This document shows positions 18,084 through 26,316 of a stretch of 64,000 nt of DNA, one piece after another. The notes under the pieces were generated by a model, which made no database searches, had not been told where the DNA came from, and saw only the letters and a list, made by a program, of their open reading frames with translations. The stretch is from an uncultured bacterium (GTDB lineage: Bacteria > Acidobacteriota > Aminicenantia > Aminicenantales > CALLJL01). Position numbers and translations under genes: made by a program. Each line of letters begins with the position of its first letter. Positions within the stretch are counted from its first letter, which is position 1. The DNA lies in the NCBI GenBank assembly GCA_938092135.1, contig CALLJL010000023.1, positions 1 to 64,000 of the forward strand, given 5' to 3'.

Positions 18084-18281
18084 TTAAACTTTTTCCTTTT
18101 GGCTCAATTCTTCAATTTCTTTTTCCACTTCTCTGAGTTCAGCCTCGAGATCTTCCTTGTATCTTTTGAGCATCCTTAAATATTCTTCTTTACTCGGATA
18201 TGATGGTGGCCAGTGGAAATAGAAACCGAAAGGGAAGAAGCCAAAACGGAAGCCGCCAAACATTCTTCCCCGAGCGAACAT
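18084..18281 (-). CDS. Small Gly/Phe-rich coiled-coil protein, DUF5320-like
   Basis: A 65-residue protein with an N-terminus rich in Gly, Phe and Arg (MFARGRMFGGFRFGFFPFGF), a Trp/Pro segment, then a charged helix ending VEKEIEELSQKEKV that should form a coiled coil. This arrangement resembles the DUF5320 family, whose function is unknown. The track begins 16 codons upstream, but AAGGAGG lies 6 nt before the ATG at 18281, so that start is preferred. It stands alone, 85 nt upstream of the racemase gene. Confidence 0.7.
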   Translation of the reverse strand: MFARGRMFGGFRFGFFPFGFYFHWPPSYPSKEEYLRMLKRYKEDLEAELREVEKEIEELSQKEKV

Positions 18282-18446
18282 TTTTTCCTCCTTTTTAATT
18301 ATTTTAATAAATCTAATTTTCTCAGGCAATTTAACCCGTTGAGATAACCTGGTGATTATTTAAATACCAATTTATAGCCAAATTTTTATTTAGGTTTGAT
18401 TAACTATCAACAATTTTTTATTATTTTTTAAGTCTCTTTAAGGTTG

Positions 18447-19103
18447 ATGAGGATGGAAAAATGGAAGCTGGTTTATCTAGCCAAAAATATGAAGGCTTTT
18501 TATTTGGCATCGCCTGAAACAATTGAGAGCGATTTGAATTTTCTGAAAAAGAGATTTCGCTACCGGCGAATTGGGATTTTAAAAGAACAGGCCCAGCTCT
18601 TTTCTAAACCCCTTGAGGAACCTCTAGTTGTTTTCGATGAAGATGAAATTGGCCCCTTGGTTGAATGGCCATCCCTTAAAGGGATCATGGCCAAGGTTCT
18701 TCCTCTGGCCTCTCTTTTTATGGTGCCGATTCTGAGTTCAAAGTGCTGGCTGGTTCAATGGCAACCTTATTTTTTCTGGATTCTCCGTCGGGAAAAGCCT
18801 TTTTCATCTCAGGAGTTTCGCTTAATTTTACGGCTTCTGACTTACATTCCGATTGATATGGCGGAAAAAGAAGAGGAGAGAATGGCCGGCGCTTTAAAAA
18901 AGAAAGAATGGTCAAGCTATCTTACGTCAAGGCTTGAACGATTGTCCCAAGAGGCCACCAAACGCTTCTGGCGCTGGCCGGAGGAAGCTGCGGGCAAGAT
19001 AAAACTCGGGCTTATCGATCCTTTGGGTCTTTTGCCCTCAATCCCTTCTCCAGATGAGTTTCCCTTTACCTTCCCTGTAGGCATCTTTTTTATCGATAAT
19101 TGA
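18447..19103 (+). CDS. Hypothetical protein
   Basis: About 218 residues, no family recognised. No signal peptide; Trp-rich, mixed hydrophobic and basic, with one moderately hydrophobic stretch (MAKVLPLASLFMVPILSS) around residue 80-97 that is too polar at its edges to be a sure membrane helix. It reads as a genuine coding sequence by its even amino-acid composition and lack of a better reading frame. The track starts at TTG 18444; ATG at 18447 or 18453 is more likely, with AAGG just upstream. No operon partner. Confidence 0.6.
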   Translation: MRMEKWKLVYLAKNMKAFYLASPETIESDLNFLKKRFRYRRIGILKEQAQLFSKPLEEPLVVFDEDEIGPLVEWPSLKGIMAKVLPLASLFMVPILSSKCWLVQWQPYFFWILRREKPFSSQEFRLILRLLTYIPIDMAEKEEERMAGALKKKEWSSYLTSRLERLSQEATKRFWRWPEEAAGKIKLGLIDPLGLLPSIPSPDEFPFTFPVGIFFIDN

Positions 19104-19829
19104 TATAACGATATTCTTATTTAAATCGATAGCCCCTCTCTTTAAATAGAAAAATGCAGGCATCAACAGCCCTCTCATCAAAAAGCTTTCTTTCCCCTGA
19201 TCATGATTATTTTAAGCAAAATGATTCCGTCCCTTAGCCGATCATCAAGAGTTTTAAATATTTCCCTGAATTTGGCTTGACCTGAAGAGGAAGAGCTCAT
19301 GTTTCTCATTGCTCTTTACAAGTTAAATTTTTTTTAAATTTTATTTTCCCTTTAGCATTTATCAGTCTTTTCAAAAATAGGCTAAAGCTATTTATGGTGC
19401 TTCAAAAAAGTGCCTTATTGTTTTTCCAGCAAATGAAACTTAAGCGTCCATAAAAAAGCGCCTAAGCAAGCTAGAAAAACTCAACTGAAGCGGAAGGAAG
19501 CAATTCCCCCAAGGGGAGTCCCAACCGACATTTTATCCTTCCTTTTTTGATAATTACATCTAAATTTCCTTAAAGCCAAATAAATTAAGTCCGCAAAAAA
19601 ATAATTGATTTTAGCCTTCCAACTTGCTCGAAGCGATTGGCTGGGATATAATTAGTTCTGTTTATGATCGCGCATAAGAGGTTGGGGATGGTCCCATACC
19701 TTGTTTATTCAATATTGTGGTCAAAAGGAAAAGGTTGGAATATAATTAATAAACAAAGGATGGGCAATTAAAAATTAAAGGAAGAGGATTTTGAAAGCTA
19801 TAGTATGATGACTTACTGATTTTAAAGAT
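19104..19829. other. Long spacer before tRNA-Leu
   Basis: In this 726-bp gap I find no open frame of note and no recognisable RNA. A CGGAAGGAAGCA string at about 19490 matches part of the SRP RNA tip by letters, but the flanking bases do not pair. A small unknown RNA or decayed gene cannot be excluded. Confidence 0.45.
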
Positions 19830-19915
19830 GCCGGGGTGGCGGAACGGGAAGACGCAAGGGACTTAAAATCCCTCGGTTGGCAACAACCGTGCCGGTTCGA
19901 GTCCGGCCCCCGGCA
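19830..19915 (+). tRNA. tRNA-Leu (UAA)
   Basis: A complete 86-nt cloverleaf. The acceptor GCCGGGG pairs with CCCCGGC, the discriminator is A, the anticodon stem AGGGA/TCCCT holds the loop CTTAAAA (anticodon TAA, 19864-19866), the long variable arm CGGTTG-GCAA-CAACCG marks a class II tRNA, and the T-arm is CCGG-TTCGAGT-CCGG. CCA is not encoded. Confidence 0.97.
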
Positions 19916-19986
19916 TTCTTTGGGCGAAATTTCATTCTAATTTATTAAAAACAAAGCTGATAATTAAATCGGGGCAAGGGGAAAAG

Positions 19987-20454
19987 ATGGGGGTAATGAA
20001 AAAGAGGGTAATAAAGCTTCAAAGTATTTTATCCCGACTAAATATAAACAGATTTCCTTTTTTATTGTTCATTTTTTTTAGCCTTTGCTTGTTCCTTCTC
20101 CTATCCTGTTCGCCCAAAAAGGAAACGCCCTATGGAGAAGGAGAGCTTTCTGGGGAAGAAGAGCTCGAACCTGAGGCCATGCAAGAAGAGGTGGAGGCGG
20201 GCAAAGCTCCAGAGGCGCCAAAGATGACAGAAGAGCTTTATATTGACCTCACTGCCAGGTCAGCCCTCATCTGGGATAAATATAAAGACGAGCCAGAGAA
20301 AGCTCAGCAAGAAGTGGATAACCTTTATCTGCGAGCCGGGGTTACTTGGAAAGATTATAAAGACTTTGAATCTAAACTAACGCCCCAACAGCGAGACGCT
20401 CTCCAAAAGAAAATTATCGATTATTTACAAAAGATAATTCACGAATATCGTTAA
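19987..20454 (+). CDS. Small lipoprotein of unknown function
   Basis: 155 residues. A long basic-hydrophobic leader ends in the lipobox LLSC (Cys about 43), so the mature part should be lipid-anchored. It is acidic and Glu-rich (GEGELSGEEELEPEAM), followed by a helical domain of about 80 residues (TEELYIDLTARSALIWDKY ... KKIIDYLQKIIHEYR). A purine-rich GGGGAAAAG precedes the ATG. A second ATG three codons in would also work. It stands alone, 71 nt after tRNA-Leu. No function can be inferred. Confidence 0.72.
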   Translation: MGVMKKRVIKLQSILSRLNINRFPFLLFIFFSLCLFLLLSCSPKKETPYGEGELSGEEELEPEAMQEEVEAGKAPEAPKMTEELYIDLTARSALIWDKYKDEPEKAQQEVDNLYLRAGVTWKDYKDFESKLTPQQRDALQKKIIDYLQKIIHEYR

Positions 20455-20609
20455 TTTTGATCAGGACTTTTCTCATTAATATTTCCGATTGGCCGATAAT
20501 ATGTTAAAATATATAGGGACCTCAAATTATTCTTTAGAAATATTTAAATATTTTTAAAAAATTTTAAATAATTTTTTAATTAGAAAATAAAAAATTTTTT
20601 ACAGAAAAC

Positions 20610-20638
20610 TTGACAGTTCAATAAATAAAATTTAATAT
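20610..20638 (+). promoter_or_regulatory. Sigma-70-type promoter for the ArsR-family gene
   Basis: TTGACA (20610-20615) and TAATAT (20633-20638) are 17 nt apart, a near-consensus pair 28 nt before the ATG. An ArsR-family repressor often binds over its own promoter; no clear dyad was found here. Confidence 0.65.
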
Positions 20639-20666
20639 TTAGAATCGAAATTATAAGGAGCGAACA

Positions 20667-20972
20667 ATGAAAAAGAAAGTGGCTAAAGCGCAGGTGATTA
20701 AACTTTCTAAAAAATTTAAAGCTCTTTCCCATCCCGCCCGATTAAAAATTGTCTTGGAATTAATGAAGCGCGAATGTTGTGTAGGTGAATTGCAAAAATG
20801 TGTTTCTTTGAGCCAGCCCCATGTTTCTCAGAGTTTAAGAATTTTAAAACAGGCAGGTATTGTTGTTGGCCGTCGCCGAGAGCGACGCATCTGTTACCGG
20901 ATTAAAGATCCGGCAACCGAGGAAATAATCAAGCTTTTATTTGAAAAAACTAAAGCCAGTTCAAAAAAATAG
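20667..20972 (+). CDS. ArsR-family winged-helix regulator
   Basis: A 101-residue transcription factor. The HTH spans about residues 12-80 with FKALSHPARLKIVLELM, the helix SQPHVSQSLRILKQAGIV and a wing RRRERRICYRI. ECCVGELQKC (about 35-44) sits where metal-sensing ArsR proteins carry ELCVCDL, and its three Cys could bind a metal, but the exact motif is not conserved. Such proteins repress transcription until the ligand binds. GGAG 6 nt before the ATG and the strong promoter upstream fit the start. No target gene is adjacent, so it may act elsewhere or on itself. Confidence 0.9.
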   Translation: MKKKVAKAQVIKLSKKFKALSHPARLKIVLELMKRECCVGELQKCVSLSQPHVSQSLRILKQAGIVVGRRRERRICYRIKDPATEEIIKLLFEKTKASSKK

Positions 20973-21144
20973 TCTTCAAATAACCTAGAAAAATTTTCAA
21001 AAAATGCCTTTAATTTCTATCCTTAAATAAATCTGTTACTGTGGGGAAAACTTTAAAAAAGTTTTAAAGATCAAACAGCTTCTGGATATAAATAAGAATT
21101 TACCCATTAGAACAAAAGATAGGCTCCTGCAAATTAATGAATTT

Positions 21145-21942
21145 TTAGAAAAGTCTCAGGGAATATTTCTTTGGCCAAGTTAATTTTAGACAATGAAGAT
21201 AGAAAGCCTTTCTTTTAAGAAAGGTTGAGGCTGGCTCATCGAGGAAAACGTAAACTGAAGGATGCCATTGCAGGCAACTGGCCGGAACGGAAGTGGTCAC
21301 TGGCCCCTCAAGAGCCTCCTGGACAATTTGGGCCTTTTCTTCCCCGGTCGCTAGAAGAAGAATATTTTTGGCTTCAAGAATGGTCGCTAAGCCCATAGTT
21401 AAGGCCATTACAGGTGTTTCTTCCCCCATTGCCTGGAAATAGGCCAGATGAGCAGCTCTTGTCTCTTCCGTTAGAATTTGGAGCCTGGTTCTTGAGCCAA
21501 AAGAGGATCCCGGTTCATTAAAACCGATATGTCCATTTAACCCAATTCCCAGAATTTGAATATCGATGCCTCCCATTTGAGTAATCAACGCTTCGTAAGC
21601 CTGGCAGTGAGATTCGATGTTTTTAGCTTGACCATCCAGTAGAAAAATATTTTCAGGACGAAGATTAACCAAGTTGAATAAATTCTCCTTGAAATAAGAG
21701 GCAAAGCTGAGAGGGTGGTCATGATTTAAGCCTTTAAACTCATCGAGGCCGAAAACTCTAATTCGGGAAAAGTCGATTCTCTTTTCTTGATAAGCCTGGA
21801 CGAGGCAATTATAAAGATTAAGGGGAGTTCGTCCAGAAGCAAGACCAAGAACAAGATCGGGCTTTTTTTCCCAGGCTTCAATTATCAATCGGGCGGCTTC
21901 TTGGGCCAGTTCTTGCTGATCTTTAAATATGAATATATTCAT
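21145..21942 (-). CDS. nagB: Glucosamine-6-phosphate deaminase
   Basis: A 265-residue cytoplasmic enzyme converting glucosamine-6-phosphate to fructose-6-phosphate and ammonia. Family motifs are GLASGRTPLNLY (about 34-45), the catalytic-site FGLDEFKGL (about 69-77; Asp in DEF) and GIGLNGHIGFNEPGSSF (about 132-148, with the catalytic His). Length is typical. It is not in an operon here; nagA or a sugar transporter is not adjacent. A decayed partial copy of its residues about 85-131 lies upstream at 22013-22145 on the same strand. It links to amino-sugar use together with the PIG-L and ROK-like genes at the right end. Confidence 0.93.
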   Translation of the reverse strand: MNIFIFKDQQELAQEAARLIIEAWEKKPDLVLGLASGRTPLNLYNCLVQAYQEKRIDFSRIRVFGLDEFKGLNHDHPLSFASYFKENLFNLVNLRPENIFLLDGQAKNIESHCQAYEALITQMGGIDIQILGIGLNGHIGFNEPGSSFGSRTRLQILTEETRAAHLAYFQAMGEETPVMALTMGLATILEAKNILLLATGEEKAQIVQEALEGPVTTSVPASCLQWHPSVYVFLDEPASTFLKRKAFYLHCLKLTWPKKYSLRLF

Positions 21943-22315
21943 ATCTTAATCATATCAAAAAAATTTAAGACTAAAAAATTTGGGCATGGTCTATCTTATG
22001 CTCGATGAAAGCTGATTTGAATCTCGGTGCTTTCCATTTGATAATCAACGATTCTAAGGATTGGCAGAGATTCGATGTTTTAGCTTGGCCATCCAGAAAA
22101 AAAATATTTCAGGACGAAGATTAACCTAAGGGAATAAGATTGCTTGCTTTATTGGTTTAAGTAATGTAGGTTAAGTAAACTGAAATTATAAGTAAAAGTT
22201 GAAGGTAAATTAAAAAGCTCTAGAACTTATTTAAAATTACATGAGTTGGGATAAAATCGGGTAAAATATAAATATTGAGTAAATTTTTTGGTAAGATTAA
22301 TTTCAGGAGAAAGGA
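21943..22315. other. Divergent spacer with nagB fragment
   Basis: This 373-bp gap between nagB and the GMP synthase gene must hold both promoters. Its middle is taken by the nagB fragment at 22013-22145; the rest is AT-rich with nothing recognised. Confidence 0.6.
22013..22145 (-). pseudogene. Decayed partial duplicate of nagB
   Basis: About 133 bp align with nagB bases 21552-21690 at roughly 80% identity by eye. Shared runs include TTCAGGACGAAGATTAACC and GAGATTCGATG, and several single-base deletions destroy the frame. It has the same orientation as nagB and lies about 70 bp upstream of its start, as expected from an old tandem duplication or recombination with a diverged nagB copy. No upstream or downstream parts of the gene are recognisable. 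Confidence 0.8.
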
Positions 22316-23248
22316 ATGGAGGCTAAAGCTTTTATTAATGACCAAATTGAGCTTATAAAAAAAACAGTAGGTGAGGCTGGGGCTTTATCCGCCCTATCAG
22401 GAGGTGTCGATAGTTCAACTTGTACGCTTCTTGCCTGGAAAGCCCTTGGTTCCAGTTTGAAGGTGGTTTTTATTGATGACGGACTCATGAGAGAAGGAGA
22501 ACCACAGCAGGTTCAATCAATTTTTGCCGAGCTTGGCATTCCCGTTGAGATTGTTATGGCCCAGGAAGACTTTTTCAGAGCCCTCTCAGGCCTTGTTGAT
22601 CCAGAAGAAAAACGAAAGGCCTTTCGTCAGGCCTTCTATGGCACCCTAAGCCGGATTATTAAAGAAAAGGGGGTTAAATTTCTAATCCAAGGTACGATTG
22701 CTGCCGATATCATTGAAACTAAGGAAGGGATAAAAACTCAGCATAATATTCTTGAGCAAATTGGCATTGATCCAGAAAGGAGTTTTGGATTTAAACTAAT
22801 TGAGCCCCTTAAAACTCTTTTTAAACATGAAGTCAGGGAAATAGCCAGGAAGCTAGGTTTGCCAGAATCTATCTTAAAACGAATGCCTTTCCCCGGTCCC
22901 GGGCTGGCTGCGCGGGTACTGGGTGAGGTAACTCCTGAGAGAGTGGCCATAGTTAGACAGGCGACCAAGATTGTCGAGCAAGAATTAAGTCCCTTTGAGC
23001 CTTTCCAGGCCTTTGCCGTCCTTTTATCTGATAAGGGTACTGGCCTCGAGAAAGATAAACGCAAATTCGGAGACATAATAATTATTCGCTCAGTCAACAG
23101 CCGAGATGCCATGACCGCTGAACCGTCAATTCTTCCCTGGGAAGTTCTGACCAGGGTAACTGAAAGGATAATCAAAGAAATTCCCTCAGTTACCCGGGTT
23201 GCCTATGAGCTGACGCCAAAACCTCCGGCGACTATTGAATTCATTTAA
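22316..23248 (+). CDS. guaA: GMP synthase ATP-pyrophosphatase subunit (stand-alone)
   Basis: A 310-residue protein that adenylates XMP and aminates it to GMP. It has the PP-loop SGGVDSS (28-34), the XMP-binding PFPGPGLAARVLGEVTPE segment (about 187-204) and the dimerisation domain ending KPPATIEFI. The glutaminase domain fused at the N-terminus of most bacterial GuaA proteins is missing; this is the two-subunit arrangement known best from archaea. A separate glutaminase subunit would be needed for glutamine use and is not in the window. AGGAG 7 nt before the ATG fits. tRNA-Glu follows. Confidence 0.9.
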   Translation: MEAKAFINDQIELIKKTVGEAGALSALSGGVDSSTCTLLAWKALGSSLKVVFIDDGLMREGEPQQVQSIFAELGIPVEIVMAQEDFFRALSGLVDPEEKRKAFRQAFYGTLSRIIKEKGVKFLIQGTIAADIIETKEGIKTQHNILEQIGIDPERSFGFKLIEPLKTLFKHEVREIARKLGLPESILKRMPFPGPGLAARVLGEVTPERVAIVRQATKIVEQELSPFEPFQAFAVLLSDKGTGLEKDKRKFGDIIIIRSVNSRDAMTAEPSILPWEVLTRVTERIIKEIPSVTRVAYELTPKPPATIEFI

Positions 23249-23287
23249 AGAGTAATTTAATTCCCTGTCCAAGTCAGCTCTTTTCAA

Positions 23288-23316
23288 TTGACAGGGAGAA
23301 GGGTATTTGCTATTTA
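23288..23316 (+). promoter_or_regulatory. Promoter of tRNA-Glu
   Basis: TTGACA (23288-23293) and TATTTA (23311-23316) are 17 nt apart and end 12 nt before the tRNA. The -10 is weak but the -35 is consensus and the position is right. Confidence 0.55.
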
Positions 23317-23328
23317 ATGGAAATTAAT

Positions 23329-23401
23329 GGCGCTATCGTCTAGAGGCCTAGGACAGATGGTTCTCAGCCATCAGACCCGGGTTCGAATCCCGGTAGCGCT
23401 G
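23329..23401 (+). tRNA. tRNA-Glu (CUC)
   Basis: A 73-nt cloverleaf. The acceptor GGCGCTA pairs with TAGCGCT (G-U at the end), the anticodon stem GATGG/CCATC holds the loop TTCTCAG (anticodon CTC), and the T-arm is CCGGG-TTCGAAT-CCCGG. Discriminator G; CCA not encoded. Confidence 0.95.
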
Positions 23402-23448
23402 TTTTCAATTTGAAAAAGCTACAGAAAGTCGGGGTTGTTTCTATTTAA

Positions 23449-23865
23449 ATGCAATTTCTTTATAGGGGTCTAAATCTCTTCTTTTTTATTTTCCATTCCT
23501 CTCTAATTATGTTTAATCTTTTTGCCTGGATTTGGCGGAAAACAAGGTTAATCAATCTGATAATTATCCTTCTTACCCTTGGTTCATGGTTTCTTCTTGG
23601 TCTTTGGTATGGTTATGGATATTGTCCCTTTACCGACTGGCACTGGCAAGTGAGGGAAAAGCTAGGTTATTATGACCATCCTCCTTCCTATACTGCCTTT
23701 CTAATTCGGGAAATTATTGGATGGGAGCCCCCCGAGGAACTAGTTAATCAGCTGACCCTCGGATTATTATTGGCTGCTTTAGGAGCTTCGCTATTTTTTA
23801 ACAGCTATGACCTCATTAAAAGAAAAAAGAGAAAGAGAGAAGTTTCAAAGCGATTGCTGGCTTAA
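23449..23865 (+). CDS. DUF2784 family membrane protein
   Basis: 138 residues with three or four membrane segments (about 5-25, 35-53 and 98-118). The WYGYGYCPFTDWHWQVREKLG segment (about 53-73) is the hallmark of DUF2784, a family of small inner-membrane proteins of unknown function. A basic tail (RKKRKREVSKR) should face the cytoplasm. The ATG at 23449 has no strong ribosome-binding site; later starts are possible. It stands alone between two tRNA genes. Confidence 0.82.
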   Translation: MQFLYRGLNLFFFIFHSSLIMFNLFAWIWRKTRLINLIIILLTLGSWFLLGLWYGYGYCPFTDWHWQVREKLGYYDHPPSYTAFLIREIIGWEPPEELVNQLTLGLLLAALGASLFFNSYDLIKRKKRKREVSKRLLA

Positions 23866-24024
23866 AGGTCAGATTTTTTTGAAGAGGAATAAAAATAGCG
23901 AAAAAAGCAGGGAATATATAAAGTAAATTTGATTAATATAAAAAGAATTTTTTAAAAAGCTTAATATTTTAAGACGAGATTTGAAAAAAGTGGAATTTCT
24001 TTAAAAATTTCTTAATTAAAGGCG

Positions 24025-24050
24025 AGGGGCTTTCTCCTTGGAAAGCCCCT
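24025..24050 (-). terminator. Hairpin terminator of tRNA-Gln
   Basis: A perfect 10-bp stem, AGGGGCTTTC/GAAAGCCCCT, with a 6-nt loop begins 3 nt past the tRNA-Gln CCA end. On the minus strand it is followed by CGCCTTTAATT, only weakly U-rich, so termination is plausible rather than certain. Confidence 0.65.
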
Positions 24051-24053
24051 CAT

Positions 24054-24127
24054 TGGCTGGGAAGCAGGGATTCGAACCCCGATTCCATGATCCAGAGTCA
24101 TATGTCCTACCGTTAGACGACTTCCCA
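24054..24127 (-). tRNA. tRNA-Gln (CUG)
   Basis: A complete cloverleaf on the minus strand. The acceptor TGGGAAG pairs with CTTCCCA, the anticodon stem TATGA/TCATG (closing imperfectly) holds the loop CTCTGGA (anticodon CTG), and the T-arm is GGGG-TTCGAAC-CCC. CCA is encoded, unlike in the other tRNAs of the window. Confidence 0.95.
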
Positions 24128-24141
24128 GCAATTCTCTTTTA

Positions 24142-24169
24142 AATATACCAAACTTTTAGCCTATTTCAA
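24142..24169 (-). promoter_or_regulatory. Promoter of tRNA-Gln
   Basis: On the minus strand TTGAAA (24169-24164) and TATATT (24147-24142) are 16 nt apart and end 14 nt before the tRNA 5' end. Confidence 0.5.
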
Positions 24170-24311
24170 GCCCTGTTTCTTAGAGAAAAATGGTCGAACC
24201 TTCTTAAGCTAATGTTTACTCTTATTGGCCTAAGATTATCTACGTTAATTTTTTTAATTTTATCCAAAGACTAGAATCTGCCGACAGGAACCCGACTATA
24301 ATCAGCCTAAA

Positions 24312-24340
24312 TTGACATGATTTGGGGATGTTGATAACAT
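24312..24340 (+). promoter_or_regulatory. Possible promoter overlapping the annotated start of the UPF0104 gene
   Basis: TTGACA (24312-24317) and TAACAT (24335-24340) are 17 nt apart. If real, transcription would begin near 24347, downstream of the ATG at 24339, and translation would have to begin later, for example at TTG 24366, which has GAGG 4 nt before it. Confidence 0.35.
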
Positions 24341-25406
24341 GACCACTTCAAGAGAAGAGGCTACTTTGGATAAAATAACTATAAATAAAAGAATAATTCG
24401 CCTGGCTATCTTTTTTCTCATCAGTCTGATTTTTCTTTACTTTTTTTTCCGCAGTGTCGATTGGGGTGAGGTAGCTAAGTATCTGACTACGGTTAATCCC
24501 ATGATATTTGCTTTGGCCGTCCTTCTTACTCCGCTTCATCTTTTCACCCGGGGGGCTCGTTGGCGTTTTCTTCTTCTTCCGGAAAAAGCCAAAATAAGCC
24601 TCTGGAATCTCTTTGCCAGCAACGCCGTTGGCTTCACCGTAACTTTTCTTTTTCCTGGCCGACTTGGCGAAGTGGTCAAGCCCCTTTACCTGGCTCAAAA
24701 AGAGGGTATGAAAAAGGGATTTGTTTTAGGGACGGTGGTGGTTGAACGGATGTTTGATATCTTCACCATGTGCTTTCTTCTTGGACTTTTTTTAATGGCC
24801 CAGCCTCTTTATGTAGCTCTTTTCAAAGTTGAGGAAGCTGTCAGCGCCAATCTTCGTTTATTGGGAACTATAGGTTTAGCCTTTGCCACCGTTCTTCTTG
24901 TTGCCAGTCTTCTCCTTTATTTTTTTAAAGAACCATCTCTTCGTTTTATTGCCTTTTTATTTCGTCCTTTACCAGAGAAGCTACGCTTAAGTGTTTTAAA
25001 TCTGGCTGAAGAGTTCATTATCGGTCTTAAGTTCTTTCATTCGCTGGGAGCAGTTTTAGCTTATATAATTTTCTCCTTTATAGTCTGGCTATTAATAATT
25101 TTTTATTATTGGGTATTTTTTCAGGCTTATAAAGTTAATATTCCTTTTTTCTTTCTTTTCCCTTACGTTTTTTTGACTATGGTGGGTGCCTCAATCCCTA
25201 CTCCCGGTATGGTTGGTGGTTTCCACTATTTTAGCAAGCTAGCCTTGACTTCCCTTTATGGCCTCGACCCTAATTTGGCTGTGGGTATGACCTTGGTCAC
25301 TCACGCTCTTCAGCTGGTCGTGACATGCATTATTGGCTATGTTATATTATGGAGAGAAAGTTTATCTTTAATTAAAATAAGCCAATTAAGGGAGATCGAT
25401 GGCTAA
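24339..25406 (+). CDS. UPF0104/LPG-synthase-like transmembrane protein
   Basis: A 355-residue integral membrane protein with about eight hydrophobic segments. FLFPGRLGEVVKPLYLAQKEG (about 104-124) and TPGMVGGFHYF (about 288-298) are typical of the lysylphosphatidylglycerol-synthase transmembrane/UPF0104 family. The soluble aminoacyl-transferase domain of true MprF is missing, so lipid transport or another envelope role is more likely than lysyl-lipid synthesis. The nrdR ATG follows its stop directly. The start is uncertain: a promoter-like sequence overlaps the ATG, and TTG at 24366 is an alternative. Confidence 0.85.
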   Translation: MTTSREEATLDKITINKRIIRLAIFFLISLIFLYFFFRSVDWGEVAKYLTTVNPMIFALAVLLTPLHLFTRGARWRFLLLPEKAKISLWNLFASNAVGFTVTFLFPGRLGEVVKPLYLAQKEGMKKGFVLGTVVVERMFDIFTMCFLLGLFLMAQPLYVALFKVEEAVSANLRLLGTIGLAFATVLLVASLLLYFFKEPSLRFIAFLFRPLPEKLRLSVLNLAEEFIIGLKFFHSLGAVLAYIIFSFIVWLLIIFYYWVFFQAYKVNIPFFFLFPYVFLTMVGASIPTPGMVGGFHYFSKLALTSLYGLDPNLAVGMTLVTHALQLVVTCIIGYVILWRESLSLIKISQLREIDG

Positions 25407-25862
25407 ATGAAATGCCCCTATTGTCAGCATCCTGATACCAGGGTTATCGATTCAAGGGAAAGCAAGAAGGGCTTGAGCATTCGGCGGCGTCGTCAATGTT
25501 TAGCCTGTAAGCGCCGTTTTACCACCTATGAAAAAATTGAAGAGGTTCCTTTTATGGTCGTTAAAAAGGATGGCAGCCGTCAGCCCTTTGATGGCCAAAA
25601 GCTTCTGAGGGGAATGCTTAAAGCCTGCGAGAAAAGGCCAATTCCGGTTTCCAAGTTAGAAGAAATAGTTGAAGAAATTGAGAATAAACTTCAGGAAAAA
25701 CCAGAAAAAGAAATGAGTTCAGCTGAAATAGGGGCTCTGGTAATGGATAGATTAAAGGAGCTAGATAAAGTGGCCTACGTTCGTTTTGCCTCGGTCTACC
25801 GGGAATTTAAAGATGTCGTCGAATTCAAGCAGGAGCTTGAGAATCTCCTAAAAGAGAAATAA
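25407..25862 (+). CDS. nrdR: Transcriptional repressor NrdR
   Basis: A 151-residue zinc-ribbon and ATP-cone repressor of ribonucleotide reductase genes. The four-Cys zinc ribbon (MKCPYCQH ... [12 protein letters not shown]) spans 1-42 and the ATP-cone runs about 49-139 ([20 protein letters not shown]). Length is standard. The ATG abuts the TAA of the gene before it and the next gene starts 6 nt after its stop, so all are likely one transcript. No ribonucleotide reductase gene or NrdR box was seen in the window. Confidence 0.95.
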   Translation: MKCPYCQHPDTRVIDSRESKKGLSIRRRRQCLACKRRFTTYEKIEEVPFMVVKKDGSRQPFDGQKLLRGMLKACEKRPIPVSKLEEIVEEIENKLQEKPEKEMSSAEIGALVMDRLKELDKVAYVRFASVYREFKDVVEFKQELENLLKEK

Positions 25863-25868
25863 TCGGCT

Positions 25869-26282
25869 ATGAGTTTGAAATCCAAGTCAGGCAGGATTTC
25901 CAGGAAAACAAATATTTCTATCAGGCAGTTAAAGGAAGAGGAAAACATAAGAGAGATTTTCCCCTCCTGGCCTATGCCCTGGGTTCCCAGAGTTGATATC
26001 TATGAACAAAGTGAAGAACTGGTGGTGGAAATCGAATTACCTGGAGTTGAGCCTCACGAGATTTCCGTAACTGTTCATGCCAATAAAATTGAATTGAAGG
26101 GCAAAAAGAAGGAGGATGAAAAAGCTAGAGGGGCCCATTATATTCGCCTCGAAAGAGAGTACGGTCATTTTTCTCGTTTTATCCCATTACCTTTTCTCGT
26201 TTTTCCCGATCATACTGTTGCCTGGCTTGAAGATGGTGTGCTGACTATAAAATTAAAAAAATATAAAAAAGATTATAAGTAG
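25869..26282 (+). CDS. Small heat-shock protein, Hsp20/alpha-crystallin family
   Basis: A 137-residue holdase chaperone. The alpha-crystallin domain starts at PRVDIYEQSEELVVEIELPG (about 39-58) and ends with the conserved A-x-x-x-DGVL signature (AWLEDGVLTIKL, about 118-129). The N-terminal arm is short and basic, and no C-terminal I-x-I motif is present, which may limit oligomerisation. It lies 6 nt after nrdR and 34 nt before lon, so chaperone and protease are probably made together. No CIRCE element was found. Confidence 0.93.
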   Translation: MSLKSKSGRISRKTNISIRQLKEEENIREIFPSWPMPWVPRVDIYEQSEELVVEIELPGVEPHEISVTVHANKIELKGKKKEDEKARGAHYIRLEREYGHFSRFIPLPFLVFPDHTVAWLEDGVLTIKLKKYKKDYK

Positions 26283-26316
26283 ATTTGATTTTTGGCTGAA
26301 AAAGTTGGAGGAATAA

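Noticed and set aside
19480-19560. Possible SRP (4.5S) RNA because of CGGAAGGAAGCA
   Set aside because: The bases on either side do not form the conserved helix 8 (mismatches next to the GGAA loop, no CAGG partner), and no long hairpin encloses it.
23263-23296. Inverted pair CCCTGTC/GACAGGG as a guaA terminator
   Set aside because: The loop is long, no U-run follows, and the right arm is part of the TTGACA box of the tRNA-Glu promoter.
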